A program made the position numbers and the translations under genes. The notes below the pieces were generated by a model, which was given only the letters and a program-made list of their open reading frames with translations, did not search any database and had not been told where the DNA came from. From Musicola paradisiaca NCPPB 2511 (GTDB lineage Bacteria; Pseudomonadota; Gammaproteobacteria; Enterobacterales; Enterobacteriaceae): a stretch of DNA of 64,000 nucleotides. Positions 37,671-46,839 of the stretch are shown in pieces (the first letter of the stretch is position 1; the number at the start of each line of letters is the position of its first letter). Where the stretch lies: positions 1,326,731 to 1,390,730 of the forward strand of contig NZ_CM001857.1 of the NCBI RefSeq assembly GCF_000400505.1, written 5' to 3'.

Positions 37671-38666
37671 TTATGACGATACCGGTAACGCTTCCTGTGT
37701 CGATGTGTCCGTGTCGAACGTCGGTGCCGGTGTGAACGGGGTAACGTCTTTGCTGTAAGGGTTCAGGTTGCGTATCCGGTTCTGAACGTCATCCAGTAAC
37801 TGATAGCGGCGTTGATACTCCGAACGCTTGCGGCTGGGTAAGTCTGCCATATTCTTTCTCGGGATCGCTGCTGGGATGCGGTAAAGCTGCTGCGGCATTT
37901 CAACCGCGTTCACGGCAGCCCAGAATTCACTGTAGCTGGCGAACAGCACTTTCTTTTTACGGAAATAGTAGCGTAGGTTCTGATAGACATGGCTACCGTC
38001 GCCGACGGCGAGGATCGTATCAATCTTCAGCGTTTCCGCCAGCGTCAGTAAACATTCCAGCAGCAGACGCTTGGGAAACAGACCGAAGCTGGCCTTGGTC
38101 GCCTCCTTGGTGCGCTCCCGCGTATTGTCGTTCCCTTTTCCCTGCAGCCCGCCGATCATGATTGCGTGTCCGTTTTGATGGGGAATCACCGTGAACGACA
38201 ACGACGCGAGGATGACGCCATTAAAGCGGATGCGTAGTGTCGTTTCGCCCTCTTTGTCATAACGGGAAATGCTGCACAGCAGCGAGAATATCTCGTTGTT
38301 TTTGCCGGAAAAACGAGCCAGGCAGTGGTCTCCCATGGTGAGAAACGCCTGCTTTAGAAAGGGATTGCCGATGGTATCGATAAACCGGTAATGATGCCCG
38401 ATGGCGTCAACGCGATCGGTCGCACGCATACCCGCATGTAAATAAGGGCGATGTATTTTTGTCGGCAGCATAGGCCTGGCTTTTACCGCAGTACGCATTG
38501 CCGGAATGGATAAAATATTTTGCAGATGTCGCCGGGTAGTCAATGGCAGTGTTGCCGAGCGCAACAGGAATTTGGCTTTAATATCATTTTTGTGCCAGAT
38601 TTTTTCTGATAGAAAATGACCCGTGACAAGCTGGCAGAAAAGCGCCAGCGGCGATGTAGTGCTCAT
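37671..38666 (-). CDS. DUF535 / VirK-YbjX family protein
   Basis: A 331-aa protein of the DUF535 (VirK/YbjX) family, recognised from the central segments SLLCSISRYDKEGETTLRIRF, LSFTVIPHQNGHAIMIGGLQG and KRLLLECLLTLAETL, and the acetyltransferase-like AVGDGSHVYQNLRYYFRKKKVLF. Relatives include E. coli YbjX and Salmonella/Shigella VirK, tied to envelope stress, antimicrobial peptide resistance and virulence; the biochemical role is unknown. It is unrelated in sequence to the small VirK at 19.9 kb. The start ATG (38664-38666) lies inside a long inverted repeat. Confidence 0.85.
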   Translation of the reverse strand: MSTTSPLALFCQLVTGHFLSEKIWHKNDIKAKFLLRSATLPLTTRRHLQNILSIPAMRTAVKARPMLPTKIHRPYLHAGMRATDRVDAIGHHYRFIDTIGNPFLKQAFLTMGDHCLARFSGKNNEIFSLLCSISRYDKEGETTLRIRFNGVILASLSFTVIPHQNGHAIMIGGLQGKGNDNTRERTKEATKASFGLFPKRLLLECLLTLAETLKIDTILAVGDGSHVYQNLRYYFRKKKVLFASYSEFWAAVNAVEMPQQLYRIPAAIPRKNMADLPSRKRSEYQRRYQLLDDVQNRIRNLNPYSKDVTPFTPAPTFDTDTSTQEALPVSS

Positions 38667-38741
38667 TATAGTTTCCTGAATATTCGGTATTGCAAGTCGA
38701 AAAATATTTGGCGATGTATCGAGTCAGGAAATTATAATGAG
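38662..38741 (-). promoter_or_regulatory. Inverted repeat sequestering the DUF535 ribosome-binding site and start codon (possible RNA thermometer)
   Basis: The arms 38662-38679 and 38724-38741 match at 17 of 18 positions with a 44-nt loop. In the minus-strand mRNA the upstream arm (TCATTATAATTTCCTGA) would pair with TCAGGAAACTATAATGA, which contains the Shine-Dalgarno AGGAA and the AUG of the DUF535 gene. The stem is AU-rich, as in RNA thermometers. On the plus strand the other arm also presents AGGAA...ATG ahead of a 10-codon reading frame (38737-38769), so this may instead be an inverted duplication of a start region. Confidence 0.6.
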
Positions 38742-39580
38742 AAAAAATAGTCACAAAATCGTTGTGTGAACATGGTTGAGGGTTGATTGAGGGAAAGTGA
38801 AAATAAAAAGAAAAATATAAATTCGTTTCGGGTTTATTTAAAAAGCATTTTTTATTTAAGGATATAATAGAGAGTCTTTATTATTTTTTTTCAGCCATCC
38901 TGGTGGTTATTCAACGCCGTTTAACCTATCGGTTTTCTCCCTAAAATTGTATGACATTAAACCAGCGATTTATCTCTGTGCCGTCTGGTAAAAACCCTGT
39001 AGCCGTCAGGCGTGCGGAGTCGCCGCATCACTGCGTGGCGCACATCATGTTTAACCTGGCCCTGAAGATTTACGGTGTTGTCTTGTTCAGTGCGTCGGCT
39101 GATGGTTTGGCAATTCGAATGATTGAGGTATGTCGCCGCTATGTTTCGTCGCTGACGATAACGCCGTCATGGTCTTTTTATTTCTTGTTGCCTCAACAAT
39201 AGATGCATGACAAATAGTTAAGGCCCGATAGCCGAAGAGGATAATAAAAAGAGGTTTTACTGACGGGGGATATCGTGTGGTTAATTTTATAGCCGTTGAT
39301 AAAACGTGCTTTTTATGGTTTTCAATCGATGGTTAATGTATTGAGTTATATTTATTTTAGTGATTAGCAATGAATTAATCTGCATGATTTTATTCTTGTG
39401 CCTTATTTCAAAACGTTATTTTTTCCCTGCGTAGCGGTTCTCAGTGCTGGAATATTTATCCTCGACGGGAGGGGGTGTCAGGCTGGCCTCCATTCACCCG
39501 GTACGGTGATATAGCCATAGTTATATTGTGAGAATGATGTAAATCAGTTGTTGTTAATCATCTTGTTTTTAATTTTTTGT
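38742..39580 (+). other. AT-rich intergenic region upstream of hmuS
   Basis: About 840 bp without a gene I can support. It contains long A/T tracts (for example 38795-38900 and 39290-39420). An 83-codon frame at 38951-39202 has no ribosome-binding site and no recognisable features. The composition differs sharply from flanking genes, suggesting bent or regulatory DNA, or remnant accessory DNA. Confidence 0.4.
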
Positions 39581-39599
39581 AATGATAATAATTATTATT
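39581..39599 (+). promoter_or_regulatory. Fur box upstream of hmuS
   Basis: AATGATAATAATTATTATT is a near-palindrome close to the 19-bp Fur consensus GATAATGATAATCATTATC. It lies 63 bp before the hmuS ATG, so the heme operon is likely repressed by Fur-iron. Confidence 0.85.
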
Positions 39600-39661
39600 A
39601 ACAACTAAGCGAATCTTGTTTCACATTGCCAGCGGATGGCGCGTTTGATGGAGTTTCTCAC

Positions 39662-40693
39662 ATGCATCACGATTACACCCATTATCAACAACTTAAAGCC
39701 GCGCACCCACGTAAATATGCCCGCGATTTAGCGCATATGATGGGCGGACGTGAGGCGGAGCTGGCTTTTTTGCGCGTCGGTTATGACGCCTGCCGTCTGT
39801 CTGGCGGTGCCGGCGTGTTGCTGGCCACGCTGGAGACCGTGGGGGAAACCAAATCGATTACCCGCAACGAATACGCCGTGCATGAACAAGTCGGTTATTA
39901 CCGTAATCAGCGGTTTGGCGAACATGCCGGGCTGGTGCTGAACCCGCGCGGACTCGACCTGCGCTGGTTTCCACAGCAGTGGGGCAGCATTTTCGCGCTG
40001 ACGGAAAATACGGCGCGCGGCGACCGTCACAGCATTCAGTTCTTCGATCTGCACGGCGATGCGGTGCTGAAAGTGTATGCCACGGCGCAGACGGATATGG
40101 TCGCCTGGCAGTCGGTGGTAGCGCAATTTACATGGGTGGATAACCCGCCGTTGTCGTTGTCGCCGATTGTTCCTGAGTCGGATAGCGCGCCGGCGGACGT
40201 CGCGTTGCTGGAGCGGGAATGGCGGGCGATGACTGACGTCCATGAATTCTTCTCGTTGCTTAAACGCCACCATGTTACGCGCCGGCAGGCGTTTCGGGCG
40301 GTGAACGACGACCTGGCCTGTCAGGTGGATAACCGTGCGCTGGCTCGCGTGCTGGCGGCAGCGCAGCAGGACGGGAATGAAATCATGATTTTTGTCGGCA
40401 ATCGGGGCTGCGTACAGATTTTCACCGGCGTGATTGAGCAAGTGACGCCGATGGAGAATTGGCTCAACGTGTTCAACCGCGACTTCACCCTGCATCTGCT
40501 GGAAAGCGCCATTGCCGAAAGCTGGGTCACGCGCAAGCCCACCCAAGACGGTGTAGTGACCAGCCTGGAACTGTTCGCCGCCGATGGTACGCCGATCGCC
40601 CAGCTGTTCGGGCAGCGCACAGAGGGCGAGCCGGAACAGACGCGCTGGCGTGAACAGGTCACGGCGCAACGGGCGGTAGGGGAAACGGCATGA
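39662..40693 (+). CDS. hmuS: HmuS, heme-degrading/heme-trafficking protein
   Basis: A 343-aa cytoplasmic protein of the HemS/ChuS/HmuS family, made of two structurally repeated halves (for example HEQVGYYRNQRFGEHAGLVLNPRGLDLRWFPQQWGSIFAL in half one and VGNRGCVQIFTGVIEQV...WLNVFNRDFTLHLLE in half two). It handles imported heme and, in relatives, degrades it to release iron. The start MHHDYTHYQQLKAAHPRKYA is at 39662. A Fur box lies upstream. The stop overlaps the hmuT start (ATGA), so hmuSTUV is one operon. Confidence 0.94.
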   Translation: MHHDYTHYQQLKAAHPRKYARDLAHMMGGREAELAFLRVGYDACRLSGGAGVLLATLETVGETKSITRNEYAVHEQVGYYRNQRFGEHAGLVLNPRGLDLRWFPQQWGSIFALTENTARGDRHSIQFFDLHGDAVLKVYATAQTDMVAWQSVVAQFTWVDNPPLSLSPIVPESDSAPADVALLEREWRAMTDVHEFFSLLKRHHVTRRQAFRAVNDDLACQVDNRALARVLAAAQQDGNEIMIFVGNRGCVQIFTGVIEQVTPMENWLNVFNRDFTLHLLESAIAESWVTRKPTQDGVVTSLELFAADGTPIAQLFGQRTEGEPEQTRWREQVTAQRAVGETA

Positions 40694-41502
40694 AACGTTT
40701 TTGGCTGATGTTATTGCTGTTGCCCGGTTCGCTGCTGGCGGCGGAGCGCATCGTCGCCATCGGCGGCGACGTCACCCAGATCGTGTTTGCGCTGGGCGCG
40801 GGCGGGCAAGTGGTCGCCCGCGATAGTACCAGCCTGCATCCGGCGTCCGTGAAAACCTTGCCGGATGTGGGGTATATGCGCCAGCTGAATGCGGAGGGCA
40901 TCTTGTCGATGAAGCCCACGCTGGTACTGGTTAGCGCGTTGGCCCAGCCATCGGCGGCGCTGGAGCAGGTTGCCGGGCGCGGCGTGCGCGTCGTCGCCGT
41001 GCCCGCGCCGCAGAGCTTATCCGGCATCAATACCAAGATTACGGCCATTGCCGAGGCGCTGGGCATTGCGGCTAAGGGCCGCGATCTGACGCAACAGCTT
41101 GATGCACAGCTGGCGGCGCTGCCTTCCCAACCGTTGCCGACGCGAGTGCTGTTTGTGCTCAGCCATCACGGCATGTCGGCGATGGCGGCCGGGCAAGGTA
41201 CCGCCGCCGACGCGGCGATTCGCGCCGCCGGGTTGCAGAACGCCATGCAGGACGTCAATCGCTACCAGCCGCTGTCGCAGGAAGGTGTGGTCGCCAGTCA
41301 GCCTGATTGGGTGGTGGTGACGACGGACGGTATGCGTTCGCTGGGCGGCGGTGATATCTGGGCATTGCCGGGGCTGGCGATGACGCCGGCGGGACGGCAA
41401 CACCGTGTGGTGGTGGTGGACGATATGGCGATGCTGGGCTTCAGTCTGGACACGCCCGCAGAGCTGCTGCGCCTGCGTCAAACGGTGGAAGCCGGACAGT
41501 GA
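40690..41502 (+). CDS. hmuT: HmuT, periplasmic heme-binding protein
   Basis: A 270-aa class III (BtuF/FhuD-like) binding protein. Signal peptide MKRFWLMLLLLPGSLLAAER. The mature N-terminus RIVAIGGDVTQIVFALGAGGQVVARDSTS holds the conserved heme-contact region, and the helix-backbone pattern VGYMRQLNAEGILSMKPTLVL is typical. It passes heme to HmuUV. Its stop overlaps the GTG start of hmuU by 4 bp. Confidence 0.95.
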   Translation: MKRFWLMLLLLPGSLLAAERIVAIGGDVTQIVFALGAGGQVVARDSTSLHPASVKTLPDVGYMRQLNAEGILSMKPTLVLVSALAQPSAALEQVAGRGVRVVAVPAPQSLSGINTKITAIAEALGIAAKGRDLTQQLDAQLAALPSQPLPTRVLFVLSHHGMSAMAAGQGTAADAAIRAAGLQNAMQDVNRYQPLSQEGVVASQPDWVVVTTDGMRSLGGGDIWALPGLAMTPAGRQHRVVVVDDMAMLGFSLDTPAELLRLRQTVEAGQ

Positions 41503-42464
41503 GAATCAGGCCGGGGATGATGCTGTCTTTGCTGGCCGGCGCGCTGGTGTTGCTGGCGCTGGCGGCGGCGGGCAGCGGAGCGATGCAACTCTCGCCGGCG
41601 CTGCTGTTAGCCAGCCCGCTGGACAGCCTGTCGTGGCAGGTGTGGCTGCATATCCGTTTGCCGCGCGTATTGCTGGCGTTACTGGTGGGCATGGCGCTGG
41701 CGTTGTCCGGCGCCGCTATGCAGGGGGTGTTTCGTAACCCGCTGGCGGATCCGGGGTTGCTGGGGGTCAGCAGTGGCGCGGCGCTCGGCGTGGCGTTGGC
41801 CATTCTATTTCCTGTGGCGCTGCCCGTGCTGATGGCGCTTTATCTGCCGCTGCTGGCGGCGTTTATCGGCGGCCTGTTGGTCATGCTGCTGCTGTTCGTG
41901 CTCAGTGTGTCGGGAACACGTTCGCTGGCGCAGTTGCTGTTGGTGGGGATCGCCATCAACGCCGTCTGCACCGCGTTTACCGGCGTGCTTGCCTGGCTGA
42001 GTAATGATCAACAACTGCGGCAATTGTCGCTGTGGGGCATGGGAAGTCTGGGGCAGGCGCAGTGGCCGACGGTGATCGCGGTGGCGTCGCTGGTGGTGCC
42101 GGTCTGTGCGTGGCTGCACCGGCTGGCGCAACCGCTCAATCTGTTGCAACTGGGGGAGGAAGAGGCGCACTACCTTGGCGTGGATGTGCGTCGCACCCGG
42201 CGTCGGATTGTCATCCTGGGCGCATTGCTGGTGGCGGCGGCGGTATCGGTGAGCGGCATTATCGGTTTTGTCGGGCTGGTGACGCCGCATCTGATGCGTA
42301 TCACGCTGGGTGTGGATCACCGCTGGCTGTTACCCGGTTCTGCGTTGGGCGGCGCATTCTTGCTGCTGTTGGCGGATACGCTGGCGCGGACTCTGGCGGC
42401 GCCGGCGGAAATGCCGGTCGGGTTGTTGACCAGCCTGGTCGGCGGCCCCTGGTTTTATGGCTGA
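41499..42464 (+). CDS. hmuU: HmuU, heme ABC transporter permease (FecCD family)
   Basis: A 321-aa very hydrophobic protein of the BtuC/FecCD family. It starts with GTG (MRIRPGMMLSLLAGALVLLAL), overlapping hmuT. Conserved blocks are RLPRVLLALLVGMALALSGAAMQGVFRNPLADP and GFVGLVTPHLMRITLGVDHRWLLPGSALGGA. About ten transmembrane helices are expected. It forms the heme channel and is followed 15 bp later by hmuV. Confidence 0.95.
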   Translation: MRIRPGMMLSLLAGALVLLALAAAGSGAMQLSPALLLASPLDSLSWQVWLHIRLPRVLLALLVGMALALSGAAMQGVFRNPLADPGLLGVSSGAALGVALAILFPVALPVLMALYLPLLAAFIGGLLVMLLLFVLSVSGTRSLAQLLLVGIAINAVCTAFTGVLAWLSNDQQLRQLSLWGMGSLGQAQWPTVIAVASLVVPVCAWLHRLAQPLNLLQLGEEEAHYLGVDVRRTRRRIVILGALLVAAAVSVSGIIGFVGLVTPHLMRITLGVDHRWLLPGSALGGAFLLLLADTLARTLAAPAEMPVGLLTSLVGGPWFYG

Positions 42465-42479
42465 TACTGAGGCGGCGCC

Positions 42480-43270
42480 ATGGCTGAGATCGCTACGGGC
42501 ACGCTGATCGCCAGCCATCTCGGCTACCAACTGGCCGAGCGTGTTCTGATTGATGATGTGTCCCTGACGCTGGCGCCGGGCGAGCTGGTGGCGTTGATCG
42601 GGCCGAACGGCGCCGGCAAATCGACGTTGCTGCGGTTGCTGACCGGCTATTTCACGCCTCAACGGGGTGACTGTCGGTTGTTGAACCGCCCGTTATCCGA
42701 TTGGCCCCCGGCCTGCTGGCGCGTCAACGGGCGGTGATGCGTCAGGAAAATACGCTGACGGCGCCGTTTTCCGTCGCCGAAGTTGTGGCGATGGGTCGCT
42801 CGCCCTGGTCGTCCCGGCCGGATCCGCGCTCGCTTGACGCGGTGCTTGACCTGACGGATTGCACGCATCTGCGTAACCGCATCTATCCGCAACTGTCCGG
42901 CGGCGAGCAGCAGCGGGTGCGTCTGGCGCAGGCGTTGGCGCAGCTGTGGCACGACGATGGGCCGCGCGGGTGGTTGTTTCTGGATGAACCGACCTCGGCG
43001 CTGGATCTCTATCACCAGCAGCAATTGCTGCGCCTGCTCAGATCGCTGACGGCACCGGGCCGGCTGGCGGTGTGCTGCGTGTTGCACGATCTGAATCTGG
43101 CATCCCTGTGGGCTGACCGCGTGCTGGTGCTATGCCATGGGCGCAAGGCGGCGGAAGGCGCGCCGGCCGAGGTGCTGGATGCGGCGTCTATCGCGCGTTG
43201 GTATCAGGCGGATGTACTGGTCGGCCAGCATGCCGAAGCGGCGGTGCCGCAGATTGTATTGCGTCGCTGA
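42480..43270 (+). pseudogene. hmuV: HmuV, heme ABC transporter ATPase, frameshifted
   Basis: With one base restored it encodes ~263 aa, the usual HmuV size. Walker A is [17 protein letters not shown], the signature LSGGEQQRVRLAQALAQ, and Walker B WLFLDEPTSALDLYHQQQ. The frame is lost at the C run 42705-42709 (TTGGCCCCCGG): a sixth C would restore [18 protein letters not shown]. All ATPase motifs are intact on either side of the break. Since hmuSTU are intact, loss of the ATPase alone would disable heme import, which favours a sequencing error over true decay. Confidence 0.88.
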
Positions 43271-43479
43271 TGATGGCGACGTGTTCAGGGATGAACCTTG
43301 GTCTGCTTTGGCGGACGAACCATAACAATAGACCTGAAAGAGAAATACCGATCGGCTGTCAGGCCCGTGCGTCTTAGGTATCGCGGCAGGGTGGTCGGGG
43401 TTGGCTCCGAACGGGCGAAACAGACTGAAAAGTAATGCTGGGCAGGAAGATAACGACAACTATTTATCGAGGTTGCAGT

Positions 43480-45879
43480 ATGTTCTTGCATCGAAACACA
43501 GAAACACATCGCACCGGCCTGAGCCGGATTATTCTGACCGGCGTGTTGTCCGGTCTGGCCTGCCAAACATTGGCGGCAGAGACATCCACCGCAGAGGAAA
43601 CCACCAGGAAAACGGAAAAGTCCGCCGCCGATAAATCTCAGCCAACGGGCGATCAGATTACCGTCTTATCGCCCAGGGTGAAAAAGCCCGGCACCACCAT
43701 TACGGTGACAGAGGAAGAGATCCGCAAAAACGGCGGCAACGATTTCGGTTCCGTTATGCGTTATCAGCCGCTGGTCGGGACGACCGGCTCCAGTGGTGGT
43801 TCCGGTTCCGGCAAGAGCGGTTTCGATCGCAGCGGTTATACCGGCTACAACATCCGCGGACTGGAGAGCAACCGGGTGGCGATCGACGTGGACGGTATTC
43901 CGTTGCCGAACGCGACCAGCCGTGGCTATGCCGGACGCGCCGGGCTTGGCACCTTCGGTATCGGCCGCGACTACATCGACCCTTACATGTATGGATTGAT
44001 CAGTATCGATGCCGGCGCCACGCCGGTTGAACGGGCGAACAACGCCATCGGCGGCGCGGTGTCTTTCCGCCCTAAATCACCGGATCAGTATCTCTCGGCG
44101 CAGAAAACCCACTATTTCGGCTACCAGAGCGGTTATGACTCCGCCAATCGCAGCTGGCAGAATGGCGTCACTGTCGCCGGCGGCGATAAGACATTGCGCG
44201 GTATTGTGGCGATCAGTCGTCGCGACGGCCAGGAAACCCGTACCAACAGCGATGCGTTGTCGGCCTATCCCATGAACTGGCACTCTACCGCGGTCATGAC
44301 GTCGGCCATCTGGCAGCCGAATGATCAGCACCGTTTCACCGGTACGCTGGATTACTACGACAAAACCACCCATACCCACTATGACGGCTGGAACTCCAGC
44401 GGCAACGCCATCGTCGGCACGTCGCACCAGGAGAGTGATACCCAGCGTTGGAGCATGAACCTGCGCCACAGCTGGACGGCGGCGGCCAGCGGCGGCCTGG
44501 TGGATGCGGTGGATTCAAGGGTGTATTTCCAGCGTTCCAAAGCGCAGGACGAGACCTATCTGCCGCAGGACAGCGGCAGCATGTATACCACCTACTCGGA
44601 TTACAATGTTAAGACCTTCGGTGTCGAAACCAGCCTGCTGAAAGAGTGGGGCATGCATCAGTTCACCTGGGGCTTTAACGCTCAACAGTCCAACACTGAG
44701 CGCCCGTTCCATCAGGCGCCGACGCAAACCTACGCCAACGCGATCATGCAGCCGGAAGCGGACAGCCGCAGCTACAGCCTGGGCGGCTTTGCGCAGGATA
44801 AAATGGATTTCGAGGTGGCAGGCAAAACGCTGTCCGTCACGCCGGGCGTGCGAGTGGCTTACCAGAATACCAAACCGCGTAATCTCTCCAGCCTGAGCGC
44901 GGGCAGCAGCGTGATTGACAGCGACGATGTGACGGCGTTGTACGATAAGACGAACAGCGATACGCAGGTATTGCCGTCGCTGAGTTTGCAGTATGAGCTG
45001 GCGCCGCGTCTGAGCACCTATCTGCAGTACCGCCGCGGCGCGCAGTTCCCGGATGCCGGCCAGCTGTACGGATCCTGGGGGTTGGGATCCAACTATGCCG
45101 GGCGCGCCCAGTACGCGCTGATTGGCAACACCTCGCTGAAAACCGAAACCAGTGATAACTACGAATGGGGCCTGAAAGGCGATATTACCGAAGGCGTGGC
45201 CTTCCGTTCCGCGCTGTTCTACAACAACTATCGTGATTTTATCGCTTATACCCGTTACACCCGCGCCGCCAATCCGGAGCGGTTTACCACTGTTCCGAGC
45301 AACATCTACACCGCTTATCAGGCGGAAAACCGCGACAAAGCCTATATTTACGGCGCCGAATTCAGCAGCCGTATTCAGTGGGGAACGTGGTTCAACACCT
45401 TGAACGGGGTGAGCACCACGCTGGCGGTGGGCTATAGCGAAGGCAAGTCGAAATCCAGCTATCTGGGCGATCGCTATGTGGATCTGGACAGCGTGGCGCC
45501 GGTGAAAGCAGTGATCGGTTTGGCATGGGACGACCCTGAAAAACGCTACGGCGCAGCGGTTAACGCCACCTTCCAGAAAGGTAAACAGGCCACGGCGACC
45601 AACCGCCAAAGCTACAGCAACAGCGGTACGGCGCTGACGGACTCGTCGTCCAGCTACCTGCGTATTCCCGGTTACGGGCTGGTGGATCTGACCGCCTACT
45701 GGCAGGTGCTGCCTCACGTTAGGTTGAACGGCGGCGTGTATAACCTGACCGATCGCAAATACTGGGATTATCTCAGCAGCCGTCAGTTGACGCTGGCGAC
45801 CAATCAGGATCTCTACAACAAGGAGCTGGCGGTGATGCCGGGACGAACCTTCCAACTGGGCGTGAATGTGGAGTTCTGA
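43480..45879 (+). CDS. TonB-dependent heme/hemoglobin receptor (HmuR/HasR-like)
   Basis: A 799-aa outer-membrane protein with a signal peptide (MFLHRNTETHRTGLSRIILT..., cleavage near LAA-E), a TonB-box-like QITVLS, and a plug domain (RYQPLVGTTG..., GYNIRGLESNRVAIDVDGIPLP). A long beta-barrel ends in the terminal Phe (GVNVEF). The FRAP/NPDL signature of heme receptors appears in modified form (YRRGAQFPDAGQLYG and IGNTSLKTETSDNYEWG). It follows hmuSTUV by ~210 bp on the same strand and should supply heme to it. A weak Fur-like palindrome (GATAA...TTATC, 43448-43467) precedes the gene. Exact ligand unknown. Confidence 0.88.
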   Translation: MFLHRNTETHRTGLSRIILTGVLSGLACQTLAAETSTAEETTRKTEKSAADKSQPTGDQITVLSPRVKKPGTTITVTEEEIRKNGGNDFGSVMRYQPLVGTTGSSGGSGSGKSGFDRSGYTGYNIRGLESNRVAIDVDGIPLPNATSRGYAGRAGLGTFGIGRDYIDPYMYGLISIDAGATPVERANNAIGGAVSFRPKSPDQYLSAQKTHYFGYQSGYDSANRSWQNGVTVAGGDKTLRGIVAISRRDGQETRTNSDALSAYPMNWHSTAVMTSAIWQPNDQHRFTGTLDYYDKTTHTHYDGWNSSGNAIVGTSHQESDTQRWSMNLRHSWTAAASGGLVDAVDSRVYFQRSKAQDETYLPQDSGSMYTTYSDYNVKTFGVETSLLKEWGMHQFTWGFNAQQSNTERPFHQAPTQTYANAIMQPEADSRSYSLGGFAQDKMDFEVAGKTLSVTPGVRVAYQNTKPRNLSSLSAGSSVIDSDDVTALYDKTNSDTQVLPSLSLQYELAPRLSTYLQYRRGAQFPDAGQLYGSWGLGSNYAGRAQYALIGNTSLKTETSDNYEWGLKGDITEGVAFRSALFYNNYRDFIAYTRYTRAANPERFTTVPSNIYTAYQAENRDKAYIYGAEFSSRIQWGTWFNTLNGVSTTLAVGYSEGKSKSSYLGDRYVDLDSVAPVKAVIGLAWDDPEKRYGAAVNATFQKGKQATATNRQSYSNSGTALTDSSSSYLRIPGYGLVDLTAYWQVLPHVRLNGGVYNLTDRKYWDYLSSRQLTLATNQDLYNKELAVMPGRTFQLGVNVEF

Positions 45880-45912
45880 TTGTCGGGCGTGACGTCACCG
45901 CCGGCGTAAAAT

Positions 45913-45955
45913 GAAAAACGGAGCGGGGTGCCTGCAACCTTGCTCCGTTGTCGTT
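45913..45955. terminator. Bidirectional terminator between the heme receptor gene and dps
   Basis: The stem AACGGAGC/GCTCCGTT lies between convergent genes. On the minus strand it is followed by TTTTTC, giving a terminator for dps; on the plus strand a weaker GTCGTTTG follows. Confidence 0.65.
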
Positions 45956-45983
45956 TGTACCAGCCTGACGGTGGCTGAATGGA

Positions 45984-46469
45984 TTAACGCAGGTAGGCGT
46001 TATACATCCAGATCTGTTTTTCCTGTTCCTGAATGTAATCGGTCATCAGTGAGGCGGTGCCTTCATCGCCGGCTTCCGCCGCCAGCGGCAGAATTTCACG
46101 CTGTTGTTGCAACAAGGCGGCATAACCGGCCAGCAGCCCTTCCAGCGTGGATTTCCCGTCGGTGACGTTGACGTCTTCCTTGATATCGGCCACGTTCAGA
46201 TAATCGCTATAAGCGTGTAACGGCTGCCCGCCCAGGGCCAAAATTCTTTCCGCCAGCTCGTCGATTTTCAGCAACAGATCGTTGTAGATCTCTTCAAACT
46301 TGGCATGCAGTTCAAAGAAGGCGGCGCCGGAAATGTTCCAGTGATAACCGCGTACATTCATATAGAGAATCTGGTAATTCGCCAACAGCTTGTTCAGCTT
46401 GCCGGAAATCTTTTCTGATAGCTGAACATCAAGGCCGATTGGGCTTTTTTTCTTCTTACTGCCAGACAT
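45984..46469 (-). CDS. dps: Dps/ferritin-like DNA-starvation protein
   Basis: A 161-aa Dps-family four-helix protein from the ATG at 46469 (GAGGAGA 6 bp upstream). The ferroxidase residues are visible in VRGYHWNISGAAFFELHAKFEEIYNDL (His, Asp and Glu). A Lys-rich N-terminus (MSGSKKKKSP) could contact DNA. It stores iron and protects DNA from peroxide. It differs from classic E. coli Dps and is closer to the Dps-like group often found near iron genes; here it follows the heme-uptake locus. Monocistronic. Confidence 0.9.
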   Translation of the reverse strand: MSGSKKKKSPIGLDVQLSEKISGKLNKLLANYQILYMNVRGYHWNISGAAFFELHAKFEEIYNDLLLKIDELAERILALGGQPLHAYSDYLNVADIKEDVNVTDGKSTLEGLLAGYAALLQQQREILPLAAEAGDEGTASLMTDYIQEQEKQIWMYNAYLR

Positions 46470-46839
46470 ATATGTTCTCCTCATCAGTGAGTATTACCGG
46501 GCCGCATGTCAATGTGGGACAGTTTCAGGCATGGCGGCCTAACGTGTAAACCTAACTCTGTCGGTCATAAGGCCGGGTGACAACATCATGATCTTGATGT
46601 AAATCCGTTATCAGCGCAAAGACAATGATTTTTTACTGTCATGAATCAGGTTGTATGACGTCATTATACGTAGCGATACGGAGAATGGCTGTTTGCGAAT
46701 ACCTGTTATAGCGATTTGCGGTGGTTATCATACCCACAGCCAATGTAAGCCTATGCCTGTTGATGGTGGGGGGCATCTGGCGGCTCATGGTTTCAGGCAA
46801 CAGGTTCTCCGCCCGCGTGGATACGGGCGGAGGCTGTAC
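46470..46839 (-). other. Intergenic region upstream of dps / downstream of amn
   Basis: A 370-bp region that should hold the dps promoter. A GC-rich hairpin without T tract (CTCCGCCCG/CGGGCGGAG, ~46807-46832) lies just beyond the amn stop and could weakly end amn transcription. I recognise no operator. Confidence 0.4.

Noticed and set aside
38951-39202. 83-codon open frame in the AT-rich region upstream of hmuS
   Set aside because: No ribosome-binding site, no hydrophobic or domain pattern, and it lies in a region without other coding signals.
44515-45855. 446-codon open frame antisense to the TonB-dependent receptor
   Set aside because: Shadow of a strongly supported receptor gene; composition (Gly/Ala/Arg/Val) is typical of antisense reading of GC-rich DNA.
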